From Leadbetterella sp051649345 (GTDB lineage: Bacteria; Bacteroidota; Bacteroidia; Cytophagales; Spirosomataceae): a stretch of DNA of 52,069 nucleotides. The DNA is taken from NCBI GenBank assembly GCA_051649345.1, contig JBOFGX010000173.1:1-52069 (forward strand), read 5' to 3'. Position 1 is the stretch's first letter, and every line of letters begins with the position of its first letter. The notes under the pieces are model-generated. The model searched no databases. It saw only the letters and a program-made list of their open reading frames with translations, and had not been told where the DNA came from. This document shows positions 35,201 to 44,559 of this stretch, one piece after another. The translations under genes and the position numbers were made by a program.

Positions 35201-35640
35201 CCCGTAAATACGCTATAAGACTTCAATATAGGATTGGGGAAACAGGTGCATTTTTAGACTTTAGCCCACCTGTTGTTTACCAGGGAAAAACAGTGATTGA
35301 TTCTACATCATTCAATAATATAAGAATACCACAATCTATTATAGGTCAGCCATATGTACAATTATTGTGGAAATATTATTATACAGGTACAGGCACCAGC
35401 GGCAATAGAGATCACCTCGGCCTAGATGATATAGAAATAAAATCATTTAAATCTGAGAATTTAAATGCGAATGGACAATATGCAATAGTCAATTACCCTT
35501 CTAATGTAACGATTAAAGGTACTATTCAGAATTCCGAGCTATATTATCGAGCAAGCAACAGTATTTTGCTACTACCTAATTTCAGTGTAAATTCTAGTAA
35601 TATTTTTGAAGCTAAAATCCAAACTTGTGCAAATCAATAG
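32293..35640 (+). CDS. Large secreted lamin-tail / CotH-like / 3-coathanger surface protein
   Basis: 1115 residues beginning at TTG (32293), the only start that retains the signal peptide (about 1-26). Domains in order: lamin tail domain (about 48-165, LHISEIVASNLSTIEFNG, DWFEI); a chitobiase-C-terminal-like segment (about 215-345, SDIIYTLDGSNPDS); a CotH kinase-like domain (about 385-740, with NGEYWGILNMRERYDK and FFYDADWSLGF); an InlB-type repeat (about 800-845, GYEFVKWIKNGIDV); and a C-terminal 3-coathanger stack end (ILLLPNFSVNSSNIFEAKIQTC). CotH domains in spore coats are protein kinases; activity here is unproven. Probably displayed at the surface and exported by T9SS. The downstream rhodanese-thioredoxin frame starts inside its last 35 bases. 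Confidence 0.87.
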   Translation: MKKVRKSFVLCGLCSLLLFIYTPLISQKNTPPQKGIENKSRKQFSYGSLSERLHISEIVASNLSTIEFNGVYYDWFEILNNTPNNIDLASYYLSDLATNLTKFQLSSTPGENVILAGETKIFWASSLPNLGSNHTNFSLSQNGEAVILTAPDGVTIIDQVAFPKQRTDVSYGLDYTGNGVYKYFRPTSPGADNDLNNSYLGILNPVTFSQSGSFYNSPFTLSITNPNPGSDIIYTLDGSNPDSLKVSNPTFFSYKNVYPELPGDPYGPLLTASYESFKYNSGITISDRTFTDTNYVSNFASSYHSFPFYLPTYPVKKANIVRAIAHKPGYLASEIVTNTYIYSSSGQNPYGVPIISTVSSNDNLFDYNTGIYTAGYRLDLWRQFDPMGDANLCAPGNYSLNGSLYERSGNFEYFSGNSRVINEALGFRINGNCSATIQQKALRFYSNTKFNNFSFFSSHPSLKHDRIIARQSGNDFFGTMFKDAFVQNLTKSLNYATQKYQPAVSFLNGEYWGILNMRERYDKYYFKNIYNTPIDSIDLLKIAYYQTDIEEGSDFTYEAFKSSVLTYNMTDSLAFAYSSSFFDASSLIDYQITETFISNQDWPNNNLGVWRKTKSYVESTNNNVNDGRFRWFFYDADWSLGFSGSQPDTQLPSELIEKPGNEIFKKLLTNPDIKENFASKYADVLNSILRPSYSVNIYNQMQNQYRPLIGDQIRRWKGIADSLTWENNCQNIKNYLSNRPTYIWDDLSYYLGLDSTFLLTLITNDFSKGYIKVNTLTLDNNQVGIDPNPSNWTGRYFRNLKIQLTAVPRAGYEFVKWIKNGIDVISPTLEIYENENVTYQAIFQIIGGTPTQIPTPYTLSGCSYKMLSWPSNSTASSYPANMRFVYYSVSDPLLTSTTISGYTTGAYNHTSRTRIMGNGSRGFSFYNVNNTAINNGYPNLKLGGAILGLNTQNIDSASVSFKARTLAANTRKYAIRLQYRIGETGAFLDFSPPVVYQGKTVIDSTSFNNIRIPQSIIGQPYVQLLWKYYYTGTGTSGNRDHLGLDDIEIKSFKSENLNANGQYAIVNYPSNVTIKGTIQNSELYYRASNSILLLPNFSVNSSNIFEAKIQTCANQ

Positions 35641-36322
35641 ATCAATTATTTTCGGATTATTTTTTGTATTTTGTTTTTTAAATTCTAAAGGGCAATCTTT
35701 TAATTCGCAAGAGTTTAAAGATAGATTTTACAAATCGACAGAACGAATTCTACTTGATATACGCAATCCAAGATTGTATCAAAAAGCTCATATATCGAAA
35801 TCTGTAAATTTAGATTTTGAAGAGGATGATTTTGAAAAAAAAATAAAGACTTACAATAAAAAATCCGAAATTTTTCTTTATTGCCAAAATGGATCCTATA
35901 GCAGTGAAGCATATACATTTCTGACAGAAATTGGCTTTAAAAATATACGTATTTTGGAGGGTGGATTTGAAAACTGGGTAAGGACTCCCATGCCGTACGT
36001 ATCAAGCCCAAGCTTTACGGAGACGCTTTCTATTTACACCAGTGAAGATTATAAAAATCTATCTATTCGCTTCGAATTAGTCGCATTCACATTTATAAAA
36101 GACGATTGCTTGGCATGTCAAGACCAAGAAAAAGTCTTGAATGAGATAAAAACAAAGTACCCCAATCTACGTGTCATAAAAATCAACGCCGAGGATAATC
36201 TTACGCTTTCTGAAAAACTACAAATTAAAGAAAAACCCACTCTAATTTTGTACAAAAGTTCTCATCAAATCTGGAGGCATACAGGTTTAGCTAAAAAAGA
36301 GGACCTAGAAGCAGTTTTGTAA
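35606..36322 (+). CDS. Exported rhodanese-thioredoxin fusion protein
   Basis: 238 residues from TTG (35606); GTG at 35627 is an alternative. There is no ATG before the signal peptide, which ends about residue 30 (NSKGQ). A rhodanese-like domain covers about 34-130 with the active-site loop Cys93 (YCQNGSYSS). A thioredoxin-like domain covers about 150-238 with C168-L-A-C171 and a cis-Pro region (KEKPTLILY). The periplasmic location and two redox or sulfur-transfer centres suggest thiol chemistry on exported proteins; the partner is unknown. It overlaps the CotH-like gene by 35 bases in another frame, so the two are translationally linked. Confidence 0.85.
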   Translation: MKLKSKLVQINRSIIFGLFFVFCFLNSKGQSFNSQEFKDRFYKSTERILLDIRNPRLYQKAHISKSVNLDFEEDDFEKKIKTYNKKSEIFLYCQNGSYSSEAYTFLTEIGFKNIRILEGGFENWVRTPMPYVSSPSFTETLSIYTSEDYKNLSIRFELVAFTFIKDDCLACQDQEKVLNEIKTKYPNLRVIKINAEDNLTLSEKLQIKEKPTLILYKSSHQIWRHTGLAKKEDLEAVL

Positions 36323-36346
36323 AAAAGAGCTTTTTTAGTATCTTTG
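36316..36346 (+). promoter_or_regulatory. ruvA promoter (TTTG - 19 nt - TATCTTTG)
   Basis: TTTG (36316-36319) and TATCTTTG (36339-36346) with exactly 19 bases between them, 20 bases upstream of the ruvA ATG. The -33 element overlaps the end of the preceding gene. Confidence 0.78.
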
Positions 36347-36365
36347 ACCTCTTATAAACTGCAAG

Positions 36366-36959
36366 ATGATAGCCTTTCTTAAAGGAAAAATTACTGAAAA
36401 AGACCCCACCCATGTGTTACTTGATGTGCAGGGGGTAGGCTATTATGTTAGGATATCGCTTCAAACATACGCTACATTTACATCTGATAATGAATCCGTA
36501 TGTTTAAACACAGTTCAAATTTTCAGAGAAGATAGCCAAACCCTATTTGGATTTGCTACGAAAGATGAAAAAGAGCTTTTTGAACATTTGATAAGTGTTT
36601 CTGGAATTGGTCCTAGTATAGCCTTGGTATTTTTATCTTCTATGTCAGGAGCAGAGATTAGACAAGCTATCATATCAGAAGATGTAAGGACTATTCAAAA
36701 CATCAAAGGAATTGGAGCAAAAACTGCACAAAGAGCTGTTATAGAGCTAAAGGATAAATTGAAAAAAGAAATCATTAGTGAAGGAATAAATCCTGGTCTT
36801 TTTGCAAAAGCCAATCTTAGTTTACGTTCAGAAGCGTTAACAGCATTGGTTACTTTGGGTATTCCAAAACCAGCAGCAGAAAAAAGTATCGATATCATTT
36901 TAAAGAGAACAGGAGGAGATATAAGTTTGGAAGAACTCATAAAACTAGCATTAAGATAA
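36366..36959 (+). CDS. ruvA: Holliday junction branch migration protein RuvA
   Basis: 197 residues. It binds four-way DNA junctions as a tetramer and loads RuvB. The OB-fold N-terminus (MIAFLKGKITEKDPTHVLLDVQGVGYYV) is followed by helix-hairpin-helix motifs (ISVSGIGPSIAL and IQNIKGIGAKTAQRAVIELK) and the C-terminal RuvB-contact domain (EALTALVTLGIPKPAAEKSI). The length is normal. sprA follows after 75 bases; ruvA next to sprA is, as I recall, a common order in Bacteroidota. Confidence 0.97.
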   Translation: MIAFLKGKITEKDPTHVLLDVQGVGYYVRISLQTYATFTSDNESVCLNTVQIFREDSQTLFGFATKDEKELFEHLISVSGIGPSIALVFLSSMSGAEIRQAIISEDVRTIQNIKGIGAKTAQRAVIELKDKLKKEIISEGINPGLFAKANLSLRSEALTALVTLGIPKPAAEKSIDIILKRTGGDISLEELIKLALR

Positions 36960-37034
36960 AACCCTTATTAAAATAGAATAAATTTCGTCTGTATTCGTTA
37001 GTTCTTAGATGTACAGAGAAGAGTAAACCACAGT

Positions 37035-40000
37035 ATGGCATATAAGAAAACGAATTACCTACTACTTCTTTTTTTGATGTTATGTAGTTTGGCATACGGA
37101 CAAAAAAAGGGAATCAAAAAAGACTCAACTATTACCAAAAAACCATTGTCAACTGCTGGAGCATCTAGCGTTACGATTGCCAAGGACACTATCCCTTTTA
37201 AAAATGCAAAAGTATCTTTTCTTGAAAACTGGAAAGACACATACTTACAGAGAATAGTAGATCAGCCTTCTCCTTTCTTATCGATTTACCCAGATACAGT
37301 TAAATCGGACGTACAATTGAATATAAAAAACAAGACTTTTGAGTTTACTGAGAAATCCGCTGCTCAGCTAGATTATAAACCCAATCAACTCCTAAACATT
37401 GATCAATACAATTCTATAGTGAACCAGTCCGTAAAGAAAAGCCTTCTTAGGGATTATGAAAAACTACAGGATGGTAATTCCAAATTTGGAGGTAAAAAAC
37501 TCAATCCTTTGCTGGGAGATAATAAAATTTTTGATCGGCTGTTTGGTGGGAAGATTCCAGAATTTATGCCAAATGGATTCATAGGTATCGATTTAAGAGC
37601 AGGCTCCCAGTTTATAGATAATCCCAGCACTCCTATTGCTTTAAGACGTTCACCAATTTTTGATTGGGATCAACAAATAGCTGTAAATTTTAATAATTTA
37701 TTTAATGGATCGGGCTCTGAAGGAGCAGATGGACAAGAAAACCTACCTAATATCCCTAATCTTGATAACGCCAAAGAAGAACTCTACAAAAACCCGCAGC
37801 TATCGGATCTAAAAAATGTTTTAGGTAGAGCAGGACAGGTAAAAGAAAAAATGCAAATAACAGGAAATTTTGACACCAAATCTGCATTCAATTTCGAAAA
37901 CAGATTCAAACTTGCCTTCAAAAATGACCCTGAAGACATACTTCAAAAAATTGAGCTTGGCAATGTTAGTATGCCTAACAGAAGCCAGCTAATCCCAGGA
38001 GTTCAAAATCTTTTAGGGGGGAAAATAGCTCTAAAATTTGGACACTTAGATATCACTGCCGTTGGAGCTCAACAAAATTCTCGTACACAATCTATATTAA
38101 TTAATAGCGGAAACCAAAATCGTGGGTTTGAGATTCGCTGTGACAATTATGACGAAAATAGGCATTTTTTCCTTTCTCAGTTTTTTAGGGACAATTACGA
38201 AAAATCTCTGGGGAGGCTCCCAGTGGTAACCTCGGGAGTACGTATCACTCGTGTTGAAGTTTATGTTACCAATCGTACAGCCAATGTAAGTAGTATGAGA
38301 AGCCTAGTTGGCTTATCTGACTTGGGAGAAACAAAACCCTATAAAACCAATGTTGTTACTCCTAATAGTGGCATTATAGCTGCCGACAACCAAGCCAACA
38401 ATTTATACAGTTTAGTCAATAGCAATTCAACTGTAAGGAGTATTGATAATACTTCTAGGGTATTAAGTGGCCTATCACTTACCAATGGGGAAGATTTTGA
38501 GCTACTTCGAGGAGCGAAAAGACTTACGGATAGAGAATTTGAAATACAGCCTGAGCTTGGTTACATAAGTCTCAATACACCGCTACGAAACGATGAAATA
38601 CTGGCTGTCGCCTACGAGTACACCTACCAAGGTAGACCCTACAAGGTGGGGGAACTCACAGAAGATTACGTTAGTAGAAAAGAGGATGAGGTAATCATGC
38701 TCAAGCTTATAAAATCATCCACCATCAGAAATAGGCTGAACAATCCTATGTGGGATTTGATGATGAAAAACGTATATATGCTATCCCAATCCCAAATCAA
38801 AAAAGAGGGATTTCAGTTACGTATTGTATATAAAGATGACGCAACTGGGCTTGATTCACCCAATTTCAAAGAGGGTAATTTGGCTAACAAACCAATTCTT
38901 GAGGCATTAGGCTTAGATAGACTTAATTTTAACCTTGACCCCTTAAATGATGGTAATTTTGACTATATAGAAGGTGTTACTATTTCCGAAAAATACGGTA
39001 TGGTTATCTTTCCTGTTTTAGAACCCTTTGGTAGTCATTTAGCTGGCAAACTATCTGACAAAGCACTTTCTGACAAGTATGTATTTAATGAATTGTACGA
39101 TAAGACACTCTCCGATGCTCAACAAGTAACCTTAAAAAACAAATTTTTCTTAGTAGGAAGTGTACAATCCAGTGGTACGGAAATAAATCTCCCCTTGGGA
39201 GCCTCAGGTTCTTCTGTGCGGGTATATGCTGGTGGAACAGAGCTCAAAGAAGGTGTGGACTTTACCGTAGATTCGCAGCTTGGACGGCTTATGATTACAA
39301 ACCAAAGTATCATGAGCTCAGGACGTCAAATTCGTATTGATTATGAATCTCCCGATTTGTTTCAAAGTCAAGTACGTAGGTTGTTTGGACTTAGACTTGA
39401 CTATACCTTGAGTCGCAACTTGAGAATTGGAGGTACATTCATGAATCTTCGTGAAGCTCCACCCGGCCTTATTTCACGTACATCCATAGGGAATGAACCC
39501 GTTAACAATTCCCAATGGGGAATTGACCTAAATTGGAAAGCAGACCTTCCAAACCTTACCCGATTCTTAGATGCTTTACCCGGCATTCAAACCAAAGAAA
39601 AGTCTAGCATAATATTGAATACAGAATTTGCTCAGTTGAGACCGGGCGTTAACAACAAAAGAATCAATGGAAGCTCGATGATAGACGACTTTGAGTTTGC
39701 AAGAAATACAAATGACCTTTCTCGTCAACAGAATAAATGGAGATTGGGCTCAACACCTCTTTCTATATTAAATAGGATTGGTAAAAATGCATTAGGCCAA
39801 AATCCGTATCTGTATAATTATAATCGTGCGGTTATGTCAATTTATACGATTGATCCCACTACATATATTAACGATGGCTTTGGAGGGGGTGGACAAGTTC
39901 CACAAGAAATCGCACGTAAGGCTTCCAATAACATATATGAAAAAGCGTATTCCATAAATTCTATCTTCCCCGGAAGATCCTTAAATGTACTACAACAAAG

Positions 40001-43000
40001 CCTTCCTTCTCAAATACTGGATGTTTCGTTCTTCCCAAAAGAACCGGGTATGTATAATTACAATCCAAATCTTACACCAGAAGGCTATCTTGAGGACCAT
40101 AAAAAGAGTTTTGGAAGTATAATGAGAGGTCTGACTTTTGACGCTGACTTTGATAATGCGAATATAGAAATTCTAGAATTTTGGCTCTTGGATCCATTCA
40201 AGGATGCAGTCAATGATGGGCAAGCCAATGGTAATAAGAAAAATATAATGGGCGGTAAATTTAAAATCCACCTAGGAGATGTATCTGAAGATGTGATTCC
40301 TGATAGTAGATTTAACTTTGAAAACGGAATCAAAAAAGATTCTAAATTTTCGAAACCAGATACAACAAAATGGGGATATGCCCCTAAAACTCAATTTACG
40401 ACAGACGGTTTTGATACCCAAGAATCCACTAGAAAGTCGCAAGACGTCGGATTGGACGGTCTAAGTAACAACGAAGAACAAACTTTTGGACACATTAAAG
40501 AATACTTAGATCAAGTTAGTACTAAGGTAAAACCTGAAGTTTATAAGAAAATACAGGAAGACCCCTCAAGAGATGATTTTAAATTTTTTCTAGATACAAA
40601 ATTTGATGAAAACCCAGGCATCTCTCTATTAGAAAGATTTAAGGGCTATTTGGGATTTGAAAATAATGCTCCCTTAAGTGAAAGCTCCAATTCTGGATAT
40701 ACTCAATCTGTATCCAACACGGCCGACAAAGAAGATATAAATCAAGACAACACAATTAACGAAATCGAAGATTATTATGAATATGAACTAAACCTAAAGC
40801 CCGAGGAATTAGAAGTCGGTAAGCAAAATATAGTAGATAAAGTCAATGCAGAAGGTGCTGATTGGTTTTTGTTCAGAATACCCATTAAATCTCCTACTCG
40901 AAGTTTCCCTACTGATAAAGAAGGATTCAAATCTATGCGGTTCATTCGTATGGTGGCAGAGGAGTGGGATGAGCCTGTGGTATTACGATTTGCCTCTTTA
41001 CAATTGGTTTCGAATCAGTATAGAGTTTATGAAAGCAAACTTGATGATTCCAGTAATTTTGAAGTAAAAGAGACTGACATAAACGTACAATTTAATGTTT
41101 CTTCCGTCAATGTAGAAGAAAATGGATGTCCGCAAGATGGTGATTGCAATATTAAAAAAGGTACAATCCCTTATGTGGTTCCACCGGGATTTGTACGAGA
41201 TTTTGATCAAAATTCAGTTAATCAAATCATTTATCAAAATGAACAATCTTTGCGTTTGACTGTTAGTAATTTACCGGGAGGTAAGGCACGTGCCATTTTT
41301 AAAAACACACAATCCGATTTAAATATGTACAAGCGTATAAAAATGTTTGTGCATGCTGAAAATAAAGGAAATGCCCCAGATAGTGCTGGAGCATTTTTAC
41401 GAATTGGTACCGACCTTAAAAACAATTATTACGAGATAGAAATACCTTATCTGCGAATGACCATTGATACTAATTCCAAGGATCCAACCGTAATTTGGCC
41501 CTCAAAAAACGAATTTGATATCCCTTTAGACGAGCTTAGAAATCTTAAACTAAAACGAAATCGCTCCAATGCTCCATTTGATAAAATTTATGGAGGTGAT
41601 ACATTAGTGAAAATATTAGGAACTGAATCCGGAATTGATGATTTTGACTCCAATCCAACTTTCGAGCGTAATTACTATCTCCGTATAAAAGGCAATCCTG
41701 ATTTGGGTAATATTATGACAATGATGATCGGTATCAAAAACAATGATCTTAATGATAAAATTGGTATTGAATTCACGACCTGGTTTGATGAATTCCGTGC
41801 CTTTGGTTTTGATACAGAAACAGGCGAAGCCGGTATTTTTTCATCCGATATCAAACTTGCCGACTTAGCCACAGTTTCATTAAGTGGTAACTTCAAGAAC
41901 TATGGGTATGGAGGTGTGCAAGATAGAATTTCTATGCGTTCCAGAGAAAAGAGTATAGGATTTGGGGTGGCTAGTACAATAGAATTGGATAAATTTCTAC
42001 CATCCAAATGGGGATTATCTGTTCCTCTGTTTGTTAACTTCGATCAACAACGAATAACCCCTGAATTCAATCCATTGGATCCTGATATACGATTAGACGA
42101 TGCTATTTCAAATAACGAACTAATACCTAATGAGAAAAAGAATAAATATCAAGAAAAATTTAGCCGAAAAATAGTTCAAGAAGTATATACGACCAAAGGA
42201 TTCAATTTTACAAATGTACACAAAGTAAAGACACAAGAGAACCCCACCAATCATTTTTATGACTTAGAAAATTTCAGTCTCTCTTATGCTAAAAATTCCA
42301 TAGAAAGAAGAAACTTCCTTGTCTATCAGTACTTAGCAACACAAAATCGAGCAGGTCTTAGTTACCAATATTCTCCCAAACCCAGATCTTGGACTCCGTT
42401 TGACAAGGCAAATAAAATGGACAAGAGATTTATCAAAAACTTTAAAGATCTAAACTTTGGCTTTATTCCTACAAACATTGGATTTCGTTCAGACTATGAC
42501 AGAAGCTCTATTAAAAATCTGTTTCGAGGACCCAATTTAGATACTACGGGAGTTAAGCCAAATATCATTAAATACTTCTTGGGTAATCGATACTATGATG
42601 CCCAGTGGGAGTTCACAAAATCTATAAGCATTAGCTATTCTTCCCAAATGACGGCAATACAAGACGATATTGATTCAATAACAATTAAAGAAGTGGATTT
42701 TCTTAAAGGTATATCTAGGCGAGGAAGACCCAAAAATTTTGTTCAGAAAATACAAGCTACCTATCAAATTCCCTTGGATCGTTTCTTTTTGCTTGATTGG
42801 ATCAAGATGGATTCTCGATACAACAACAATTATGGTTTTCAGGCCGGTTTTTTCGAAATTAAGAACGGAAAACAACTCAATGAATTTGGTAATATGGTAG
42901 AGAATGGAAGAGAATTTGGATTGTCTGGAAAGGTAGACTTAGTAAAGCTATACAACAAACTTAAGTATTTAAAAGCGGCGAATACACCCAAAACACCTCC

Positions 43001-44549
43001 CAAGAAGTTCACGCGTGCACCTGGAGATGACGAAGTCATAAAAATACCACCTCCACAAGTGGGCAAGACATTGGCAAGATTACTGATGGCCATACGAGGA
43101 ATAAACTTTAATTTAAGTCTAATAGAAACAACTCTTTTACCCGGATTTTTACCAAGTCCTACATATTTTGGATTGGATCATAATAACAAAATGGCACCTG
43201 GTCTTGAATTTGTCATGGGAGCTCAAAACTCCAATATTCATAAAATAGCCGCACAAAAAGGCTGGCTATCCAGCAGTATTATTCAAAATAATCCTTTTAC
43301 GCAAACGAGGGCATTTAAGTTTGATTATAGTACGAGTATAGAACCTTTTAAGGGTTTCAGAATGGTCATTAAAGGTAATTTGAGTCGGGGAGATTCTTAC
43401 CAAGAGTTATATAGGACAGGCGAAGTTGGCGGTGGCTTTAAGACCTTGAATTCAGAATCTCCGCTAGAATCTGTTAGCAGCTATAAGAGCCTGAATCCCG
43501 TACGAAATGGCAATTTCACGATGTCCTTTTGGTCATTCAAAACCGCATTCCGTAGAGTAAGTCGAGATTCTGCTACACTTTATCAATACAAGGTATTTGA
43601 CAATATGGTTACTAACCGTGATAGTATTAAAACCAAATTAGAACAAATTAACGCTGGAGGCGAAATGGGCAGATATGACATAAATTCACAGGATGTTCTT
43701 ATTCCCGCGTTCTTTAGTGCATACAGCGGCCAAAGTCTGGACAAAATATTTAGAAAGTCTCAAAAAAGAGGTAGTAAGACGTTTAATCCTTTCTTAACCT
43801 TACCCATGCCTAATTGGAGAATTGATTACCAAGGATTGGAAAAACTTCCCATCTTCAGAAGTGTGTTTAAGTCCATTACGCTCAATCATAGTTATTCTTC
43901 GACCTACAGCGTAGGTAACTTTACGTCGTCACTAGAATACGACGCGAATTTATTGAATCTAGCTGTTCGTGATTATCCACTGGGGGATAAAACCTTAAAT
44001 TCTCTAATTGAAAGACCTGTAATTGGTGGGACAGCTATGTTTATACCCACATTTATCATGAGTACTATTACAATGGAAGAAAAGCTCTCGCCAGTTATTG
44101 GTGTACAGTTTACTACAAAAAGTAACTTTACAGGTTCATTTAGTTGGAACAAAGAACGCAAAGCCATGTTAAACCTTTCCAATGCACAAGTAGCAGAAAC
44201 CAACGCGAATGATTTTACTTTTGGATTTGGATTTAAGCGTAAAAACATTAAGCTACCCATCCGCAATGCTCGTGGAAAAAATGTAATCATGAAAAACGAT
44301 GCTAACTTCAGATTTGATGTAACCAGTCGTGACTTGAAAGTACTGCAAAGAAAACTAGACGGTGATGTAGTACCAATGAATGGTTTATACAATTTACAGA
44401 TTAGACCACAAGTACAATACCAGATAAACAAAAGAATTAGTACGAGTATGTATTTCGAAAGATTAGTAAACACACCTTTCACTTCCTTGACATACAATAC
44501 CTCATCTTCTATTTTTGGGTTAAATGCACGTTTCAACTTAAGCGACTAA
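37035..44549 (+). CDS. sprA: SprA, outer-membrane translocon of the type IX secretion system
   Basis: 2504 residues, close to the family's usual 2300-2500. It forms the very large outer-membrane barrel through which T9SS cargo with C-terminal sorting domains leaves the cell, and is needed for gliding in gliding relatives. The signal peptide ends about residue 23 (SLAYGQ). The region with FMPNGFIGIDLRAGSQFIDNP, GNFDTKSAFNFENRFKLAF and LGYISLNTPLRNDEILAVAYEYTYQG is characteristic, as are the long runs of alternating strands and the barrel-like end IFGLNARFNLSD. It is followed after 10 bases by a TspO gene and is probably transcribed with ruvA. The GH9 enzyme at 9232 is a likely client. Confidence 0.97.
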   Translation: MAYKKTNYLLLLFLMLCSLAYGQKKGIKKDSTITKKPLSTAGASSVTIAKDTIPFKNAKVSFLENWKDTYLQRIVDQPSPFLSIYPDTVKSDVQLNIKNKTFEFTEKSAAQLDYKPNQLLNIDQYNSIVNQSVKKSLLRDYEKLQDGNSKFGGKKLNPLLGDNKIFDRLFGGKIPEFMPNGFIGIDLRAGSQFIDNPSTPIALRRSPIFDWDQQIAVNFNNLFNGSGSEGADGQENLPNIPNLDNAKEELYKNPQLSDLKNVLGRAGQVKEKMQITGNFDTKSAFNFENRFKLAFKNDPEDILQKIELGNVSMPNRSQLIPGVQNLLGGKIALKFGHLDITAVGAQQNSRTQSILINSGNQNRGFEIRCDNYDENRHFFLSQFFRDNYEKSLGRLPVVTSGVRITRVEVYVTNRTANVSSMRSLVGLSDLGETKPYKTNVVTPNSGIIAADNQANNLYSLVNSNSTVRSIDNTSRVLSGLSLTNGEDFELLRGAKRLTDREFEIQPELGYISLNTPLRNDEILAVAYEYTYQGRPYKVGELTEDYVSRKEDEVIMLKLIKSSTIRNRLNNPMWDLMMKNVYMLSQSQIKKEGFQLRIVYKDDATGLDSPNFKEGNLANKPILEALGLDRLNFNLDPLNDGNFDYIEGVTISEKYGMVIFPVLEPFGSHLAGKLSDKALSDKYVFNELYDKTLSDAQQVTLKNKFFLVGSVQSSGTEINLPLGASGSSVRVYAGGTELKEGVDFTVDSQLGRLMITNQSIMSSGRQIRIDYESPDLFQSQVRRLFGLRLDYTLSRNLRIGGTFMNLREAPPGLISRTSIGNEPVNNSQWGIDLNWKADLPNLTRFLDALPGIQTKEKSSIILNTEFAQLRPGVNNKRINGSSMIDDFEFARNTNDLSRQQNKWRLGSTPLSILNRIGKNALGQNPYLYNYNRAVMSIYTIDPTTYINDGFGGGGQVPQEIARKASNNIYEKAYSINSIFPGRSLNVLQQSLPSQILDVSFFPKEPGMYNYNPNLTPEGYLEDHKKSFGSIMRGLTFDADFDNANIEILEFWLLDPFKDAVNDGQANGNKKNIMGGKFKIHLGDVSEDVIPDSRFNFENGIKKDSKFSKPDTTKWGYAPKTQFTTDGFDTQESTRKSQDVGLDGLSNNEEQTFGHIKEYLDQVSTKVKPEVYKKIQEDPSRDDFKFFLDTKFDENPGISLLERFKGYLGFENNAPLSESSNSGYTQSVSNTADKEDINQDNTINEIEDYYEYELNLKPEELEVGKQNIVDKVNAEGADWFLFRIPIKSPTRSFPTDKEGFKSMRFIRMVAEEWDEPVVLRFASLQLVSNQYRVYESKLDDSSNFEVKETDINVQFNVSSVNVEENGCPQDGDCNIKKGTIPYVVPPGFVRDFDQNSVNQIIYQNEQSLRLTVSNLPGGKARAIFKNTQSDLNMYKRIKMFVHAENKGNAPDSAGAFLRIGTDLKNNYYEIEIPYLRMTIDTNSKDPTVIWPSKNEFDIPLDELRNLKLKRNRSNAPFDKIYGGDTLVKILGTESGIDDFDSNPTFERNYYLRIKGNPDLGNIMTMMIGIKNNDLNDKIGIEFTTWFDEFRAFGFDTETGEAGIFSSDIKLADLATVSLSGNFKNYGYGGVQDRISMRSREKSIGFGVASTIELDKFLPSKWGLSVPLFVNFDQQRITPEFNPLDPDIRLDDAISNNELIPNEKKNKYQEKFSRKIVQEVYTTKGFNFTNVHKVKTQENPTNHFYDLENFSLSYAKNSIERRNFLVYQYLATQNRAGLSYQYSPKPRSWTPFDKANKMDKRFIKNFKDLNFGFIPTNIGFRSDYDRSSIKNLFRGPNLDTTGVKPNIIKYFLGNRYYDAQWEFTKSISISYSSQMTAIQDDIDSITIKEVDFLKGISRRGRPKNFVQKIQATYQIPLDRFFLLDWIKMDSRYNNNYGFQAGFFEIKNGKQLNEFGNMVENGREFGLSGKVDLVKLYNKLKYLKAANTPKTPPKKFTRAPGDDEVIKIPPPQVGKTLARLLMAIRGINFNLSLIETTLLPGFLPSPTYFGLDHNNKMAPGLEFVMGAQNSNIHKIAAQKGWLSSSIIQNNPFTQTRAFKFDYSTSIEPFKGFRMVIKGNLSRGDSYQELYRTGEVGGGFKTLNSESPLESVSSYKSLNPVRNGNFTMSFWSFKTAFRRVSRDSATLYQYKVFDNMVTNRDSIKTKLEQINAGGEMGRYDINSQDVLIPAFFSAYSGQSLDKIFRKSQKRGSKTFNPFLTLPMPNWRIDYQGLEKLPIFRSVFKSITLNHSYSSTYSVGNFTSSLEYDANLLNLAVRDYPLGDKTLNSLIERPVIGGTAMFIPTFIMSTITMEEKLSPVIGVQFTTKSNFTGSFSWNKERKAMLNLSNAQVAETNANDFTFGFGFKRKNIKLPIRNARGKNVIMKNDANFRFDVTSRDLKVLQRKLDGDVVPMNGLYNLQIRPQVQYQINKRISTSMYFERLVNTPFTSLTYNTSSSIFGLNARFNLSD

Positions 44550-44559
44550 ACTATCTATT

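Noticed and set aside
43973..44536. 187-codon minus-strand frame at the end of sprA
   Set aside because: Antisense to the conserved barrel end of SprA; no independent start or promoter evidence.
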